Source: Candidatus Bathyarchaeota archaeon
GTDB taxonomy: Archaea; Thermoproteota; Bathyarchaeia; Bathyarchaeales; Bathycorpusculaceae
NCBI GenBank assembly: GCA_026014585.1
Contig: JAOZIA010000019.1
Span: forward strand, 30,680-94,679
DNA length: 64,000 nucleotides
Direction: 5' to 3'
Shown: piece after piece, positions 60,083 through 64,000 of the stretch
Layout of the letters: every line of letters begins with the position of its first letter
How positions within the stretch are numbered: the first letter of the stretch is position 1
The notes under the pieces: generated by a model
What the model was told of the DNA's origin: nothing
The model's input: only the letters and a program-made list of their open reading frames with translations
Databases searched by the model: none
Position numbers and translations under genes: made by a program

Positions 60083-61143
60083 CAGATTCTTGGGATGGGG
60101 TCGCCGACTGGTCGCGCTATGATTCTTTTGCCGCCCACCTGCGTTTGCATTGCTACGCCACGGAATTCCTTGGTTGCTTCTCCTATTATTTGGGCGTCTT
60201 TGCCTTCTGGAGTGCTTTTTAGGAACTCAAGGGCTTCTTGGGCTTTTTCGGGGACGACGCCAATTATCATTTTTCCCTCATTGCCCACTTCCATGGGGTC
60301 AAGCCCCAGCATTTCGCAGGCTGTTTGCACGTCCTCTCGGATGGGGATTTTGTCTTCCTGAACAAGTATGCCAATTTTGGATTTTTCTGCCCACTCATTG
60401 AGTGCGTCAGCTAAGCCGCCCCGTGTTGCATCTTTTATGCTGACAACCCCGCCGACTTCACCAAGCAAACGTTGAACCATTTTGTTGAGTGGTTTTACAT
60501 CAGATTTTATTTCGCTGCCAAAGGATAAGCCTTGCTGAGCAGAAAGCACGGCTAAGCCGTGGTCGCCGATGGTGCCTAAAATTATGATTTTGTCGCCTTC
60601 TGCAAGGTTGCTGTCTATTGTCCAGCGTGAGGTTAGGTTGCGATATTTTTTGACGGTTTGCATGTTGCTCTCAAGAGCGGGGGTTCGTCTGCCGATTCCT
60701 GAAAGGTTCATAACCAGCCCGCCTAAACTGCCCTTTTCAACAACCTTGGTATCGCCAGTTACTATGCTTACGCCCGCCTCAATACAGGTTTGCCGCATGC
60801 TCTCCAAAATCTTCTCCAAATCCACAAGAGATAAGCCTTCTTCCAGCACAAATCCACACGCGAGTGCGTAAGGCTGCGCGCCCATACAGGAAATATCATT
60901 AACTGTGCCTGAAATTGCCAAACGCCCGATATCACCGCCGGGGAAAAATATGGGTTTAACCGCGTGGGAGTCACTTTTCAAAACAATATCTCCGACGACT
61001 GCGGCGTCATCCATGGCTTCAAGAGGCACTTCTGCATCATTGTCTAAGCCGCCAAACGCCTTCACAACATAGTTTTTAACCAAATCATGCATGACTGTGC
61101 CGCCTGCGCCATGCAACATGGTTATTTTATCAGATTTGCTCAT
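60079..61143 (-). CDS. hypE: Hydrogenase maturation protein HypE
   Basis: Converts the thiocarbamate from HypF to a thiocyanate on its C-terminal Cys. The 354-residue protein starts SKSDKITMLHGAGGTVMHDL and ends in PIPRIC with the C-terminal Cys. ATP-binding PurM-type blocks VVGDIVLKSDSHAVKPIFFP and DATRGGLADALNEWA are seen. ATG 61143 is chosen over upstream frame starts. In most archaea hypE is on the same strand as hypF/C/D; here it is convergent, a local rearrangement. Confidence 0.97.
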   Translation of the reverse strand: MSKSDKITMLHGAGGTVMHDLVKNYVVKAFGGLDNDAEVPLEAMDDAAVVGDIVLKSDSHAVKPIFFPGGDIGRLAISGTVNDISCMGAQPYALACGFVLEEGLSLVDLEKILESMRQTCIEAGVSIVTGDTKVVEKGSLGGLVMNLSGIGRRTPALESNMQTVKKYRNLTSRWTIDSNLAEGDKIIILGTIGDHGLAVLSAQQGLSFGSEIKSDVKPLNKMVQRLLGEVGGVVSIKDATRGGLADALNEWAEKSKIGILVQEDKIPIREDVQTACEMLGLDPMEVGNEGKMIIGVVPEKAQEALEFLKSTPEGKDAQIIGEATKEFRGVAMQTQVGGKRIIARPVGDPIPRIC

Positions 61144-61760
61144 GTTTTGCGCCTTCTTGATAAGAACCTGCTTGGAATAAAATAAACACATCGCAAAATA
61201 TCTGCACATCTGCTACCCAAAAACTTGGGTGCAAGAGTTTCCTGTGATTTCATGGTTGCTGCATTAGTGGTGTTTGGCGCCCGCGCATTTTTTCTGTTTA
61301 AAGCTGATGTTTTTTCTATTTAGTTCCCTATTGGCGTCTATTTGGAGCCTATTAGAAATACAATGCAGAAACCATAGAGGGAGGCGGTCCCTACTGCCCT
61401 GTTTGGGGCTTAAATTGACTGTTTTACGTGCGCGCGGGCTTTCATTAGGCGTGTCTGATTAATTTTAAATTTGAATGTTTGTATCCGTCTATAATTCTTT
61501 GCTCAATTATTAGATAATACAAAATTGTGCTTTTGTGTGGGTTTTTTGCTTTTGTTTTGAGTTTTATATGGGACTTTTTCTTCTTTTGTTTGTCTCATTC
61601 TAGTCAACACCTTTATTTGCCTGTTTGTCGCTATGGATAGTTCCCCATAAAGTGTAACTCTACCCAAAGAAATTTGGGGCGGGTTGGGAAATTGCATAGG
61701 ACGCCAACCGCAAAGCCGACAGGAACCATGCCAACAAACATAAGCAACTTTCAACGATAC
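61144..61760. other. Gene-free spacer between hypE and the 23S rRNA promoter
   Basis: About 600 bases with no credible gene. It contains the third locus of the dispersed repeat (61338-61390) and T-rich sequence. A minus-strand open frame at 61503-61754 is low in complexity at one end and lacks a ribosome binding site. No tRNA or 16S sequence is seen. Confidence 0.5.
61338..61390 (+). repeat. Dispersed intergenic palindrome element, single copy
   Basis: CTATTTGGAGCCTATTAG, identical over 18 nt to 20822-20839, then after about 7 nt ATGCAGAAACCATAGAGGG followed by AGGCGGTCC, matching the second block of the other copies. Confidence 0.65.
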
Positions 61761-61770
61761 ACTTATATTA
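61760..61770 (+). promoter_or_regulatory. TATA box of the 23S rRNA gene
   Basis: CACTTATATTA; a start near 61790-61795 would give a leader of about 190 nt before the mature rRNA, with no 16S gene between. Confidence 0.5.
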
Positions 61771-61984
61771 GCGAAACTCGCTTCTAATGCAATTCAGCAA
61801 TTATGGGTTACCATAACAATTGCAACTCCACACCTGAAAAACGATGTGGGGCTACAGGGTGAAGATGAACTTCCTAATGTCACGGGAAGATCACGATGAC
61901 ACCATGCATAGGCAAACAACAAGACGCGCAACACAACAAAATTAGTATGTGTTTCATCAAACGCCAAACAGACACTACCATTGG

Positions 61985-64000
61985 CCCGAACAACGCCACG
62001 CCGTCTGGAGGATGGCTCGGCTTGAGAGCTGAAGAAGGGCGCGGCAAGCCGCGATACCGCCTCGTGTAGGCGCAAGCAGCCTTAGAAGCGAGGATACCCG
62101 AATGAGACTTCTCACCAGCAATGGTGCTCCTTTATGGAGCGGGAACCCCCCGAACGGAAGCATCTTAGTAGGGGGAGGAAAAGAAACCAACACGGGATTC
62201 CCCTAGTAGCAGCGAGCGAAACGGGAACAGTCCAAACCGAATCCCATGCCGAAAGACATGGGAGATGTAGGGTAAAGGGTCTAGCTTTCTCTTCGTTGGT
62301 TAAGTTGAAATGGCTTGAAAAGACCTGCCATAGAGGGTGATAGCCCCGTAAACGTAAGCCATCATGAGTTATAGCTGGAGTCCCAGACTACCGTACCTTG
62401 GCTTAGGTGCGGAAAGTTGGAAGCCACCAACTTCCAAGACTAAATACATCTCAAGACCGATAGTGCACTAGTACGGTGACGGAAAACTGAAAAGTACCCC
62501 GAAATGGGGGTGAAAAGTGCCTGAAACCAGACGGTTACAGACGTGTGTGGTCCGGAAGAGTAACCCACTCAAAGGAAACCAATGTGAATTGGCAGTACGA
62601 GGGTGGCCAATCAGGATTACACGTTCCGTCTAGAAACACGGGCCGGGGAGTTTGTAGTTATGGCAAGCCTAAGGACTATAAGTCCGTAAGCAAAGGGAAA
62701 CCAACACGCGCGCAACTCGCAAGAGCCAGGCGCAGGGTCTGAAAGGGCCCGGAGTCATAACTACACATACTAGAAACCAGACGATCTAGCCCTGGGCAGG
62801 GCGAAGCTAGGCGAAAGCCTAGTGGAGGCTCGAAAGGGTTCTGACGTGCAATTCGTTCCCCAGACCTGGGGCTAGGGGCTAAAGACCAATCTAGTCTGGT
62901 GATAGCTAGTTCCTTCCGAAGTGGGCCTGAGCCCAGTCCCGAGCGAGGTGGCTGGTGGGGTAGAGCACCGATTGGAAAACAAGGATTCGAAAGAATCCAC
63001 TTTCCTTTCAAACTACGAATCCACCCGCGCCAAAGACCTCGGGAGACGGGTTAGTGGGGGTAAGCTCCACGACCGAGAGGGGGACAACCCAGACTGAGGT
63101 TAAGGTCCCCAAATGCTGGCTAAATGTCAAACCAAAGGGCGTCGTCAGCCTCAGACAGCGGGGAGGTAGGCTTAGAAGCAGCCTTCCTTCAAAGAAAGCG
63201 TAACAGCTCACCCGCCGAGGCTGACGGCCCCGAAAATTGACGGGGCTAAGCCAGCTACCGATACCTCAGAACGCAGCTTATGCTGCGCTGGTAGGAAGGC
63301 GTCCTAGTTGGGCAGAAGCTGGGCTGTGAGGTCCAGTGGACCGATTAGGATTGCAGATCCCGGTGGTAGTAACAGCAAAGAGAAGTGAGAATCTTCTCCG
63401 CCGAAGGGGCAAGGGTTCCCCGGCAACGATCGTCAGCCGGGGGTAAGTCGATCCTAAGGCATAACTTAACCGATTATGCCGAAAAAGGGAATCCGGCTAA
63501 AATTCCGGAACCATAGAGGTACGTGCGGCGACGCAAGCTCAGTGTTGACGTTTCGGGGTAGGCTAAGCAAAGTTCTCGCTTTGTTTAACTGTATAAGCCT
63601 GGGGAGTGCCGTAATGGCGAGAACCAGGTGAAATCGGGAATAGCCTTCCGTTTTAGGAGGGTTTAGCTGATCTCTGGAGCCACTGAAAAACACACTGAGA
63701 AGGATCCTTTATGATCGTACCAAGAACCGACACAGGTGTCCCTAGGCAAGTAACCTAAGGCGTGTCGGGTATACACTAATGCGAGGGAACTCGGCAAATT
63801 AGCCCCGTACCTTTGGTATAAGGGGTGCCTGTTCTTTCAGCCTCGTGCTGGGGGAGCAGGTCGCAGTGACAAAGGGGTCTCGACTGTTTAATAAAAACAC
63901 AGGAAGCCGCAAGAGCGAAAGCTTGTGAACGGCTTCTGAATCCTGGCCAGTACAGGTACCTGAAACCTGGGTCCAACTGGGCTAAGGGCCTGCAAACGCC
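61985..64000 (+). rRNA. rrl: 23S ribosomal RNA, 3'-truncated by window edge
   Basis: Archaeal 23S rRNA recognised from the 5' domain GGATGGCTCGGCTTGAGAGC, then characteristic segments throughout, up to the stretch CTCGACTGTTTAATAAAAAC near 63883 that corresponds to the region before the peptidyl-transferase domain. About 2.0 kb is inside the window; domains V-VI lie beyond. The exact 5' end is uncertain by a few bases. No intron or large insertion is evident in this part. The open frames within it are not genes. No 16S rRNA or tRNA-Ala is upstream within at least 20 kb, so the 23S gene appears unlinked to 16S. Confidence 0.95.

Noticed and set aside
61503..61754. Minus-strand open frame of 83 codons in front of the 23S rRNA promoter
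   Set aside because: No ribosome binding site, low-complexity Lys/Gln/Asn-rich end, no family resemblance, and it lies in a spacer with repeats and promoter elements.
61985..64000. Several open frames on both strands inside the 23S rRNA
   Set aside because: The sequence is clearly rRNA; such frames are chance products of conserved GC-rich structure.
1..64000. CRISPR arrays, cas genes, integrases, complete insertion sequences and tRNA genes
   Set aside because: I looked for regularly spaced direct repeats, transposase motifs and tRNA T-loop sequences and saw none. Short tRNAs could be missed by eye.

Overview
The window is archaeal chromosome. It carries proteasome alpha and beta subunits, the exosome genes rrp4-rrp41-rrp42, SBDS, an RNA polymerase subunit D with ferredoxin-type cysteines, RpoN, archaeal ribosomal protein operons, four KEOPS subunits, a TFE-beta-like factor, aIF5B and part of an archaeal 23S rRNA. 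Promoters look archaeal (TATA boxes about 25 nt before the start). A eukaryote-type DNA topoisomerase IB together with TFE-beta points to the TACK side of the archaea. My best guess is a member of the Bathyarchaeia or a neighbouring lineage of Nitrososphaeria; this is an inference from gene content, not a phylogeny.

Layout. 1-5.6 kb: end of a P-type cation ATPase, a membrane acyltransferase, a metallopeptidase-like protein, topoisomerase IB and a DUF167 protein. 5.9-10.3 kb: the proteasome-SBDS-exosome-L37ae-Pcc1 superoperon. 10.5-15.8 kb: a bifunctional HAD phosphatase/mannitol-1-phosphate dehydrogenase, an orphan PstS-like protein, and a divergent sensor kinase. 15.9-19.7 kb: S13-S4-S11-RpoD-L18e-L13-S9-RpoN. 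19.8-22.6 kb: a terpenoid-cyclase-fold protein, a repeat-bearing spacer, Cgi121 and a phosphoribosyltransferase. 22.7-25.8 kb: a winged-helix protein and a pilin followed by small cytoplasmic proteins. 26-28.2 kb: Kae1-Bud32-ITPase. 28.3-36.5 kb: TFE-beta, RlmE, NadC, AMMECR1, proteasome beta, Ogt, NadM and others. 37.2-40.8 kb: Hsp20-L15-SecY-DUF106-Cmk. 40.9-46.2 kb: glycosyltransferases, a radical SAM protein and a methyltransferase, probably for surface glycans. 46.2-49.9 kb: a leftward group of a HhH protein, a HypE-like protein, an ECF transporter S component and a threonine-synthase-like enzyme fused to a winged helix. 50-56.4 kb: aIF5B, an acyl-CoA ligase, a methyltransferase and a surface beta-propeller. 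56.4-61.1 kb: HypF-HypC-HypD and a convergent HypE. 62-64 kb: 23S rRNA with its own upstream promoter and no 16S gene in front.

What stands out. (1) A PLP enzyme of the threonine synthase type carries a PadR-like DNA-binding domain, and related AGTATA/TATACT inverted repeats lie in front of both its gene and the neighbouring ECF transporter gene; this looks like a self-contained sensing and regulatory unit. (2) At least four genes (pstS-like, rpsK, the ECF S component, hsp20) have no good ATG/GTG/TTG start but have a strong Shine-Dalgarno sequence correctly spaced before CTG or ACG. (3) The proteasome beta subunit aligns without gaps to active subunits but has Ala where catalytic Thr1 should be. 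(4) A dispersed intergenic palindrome element occurs at three separate loci. (5) An archaeal mannitol-1-phosphate dehydrogenase/phosphatase fusion implies mannitol synthesis. (6) A small zinc-ribbon gene is split by a one-base frameshift.

All assignments come from reading the sequence and from knowledge of the families; no database search was run.
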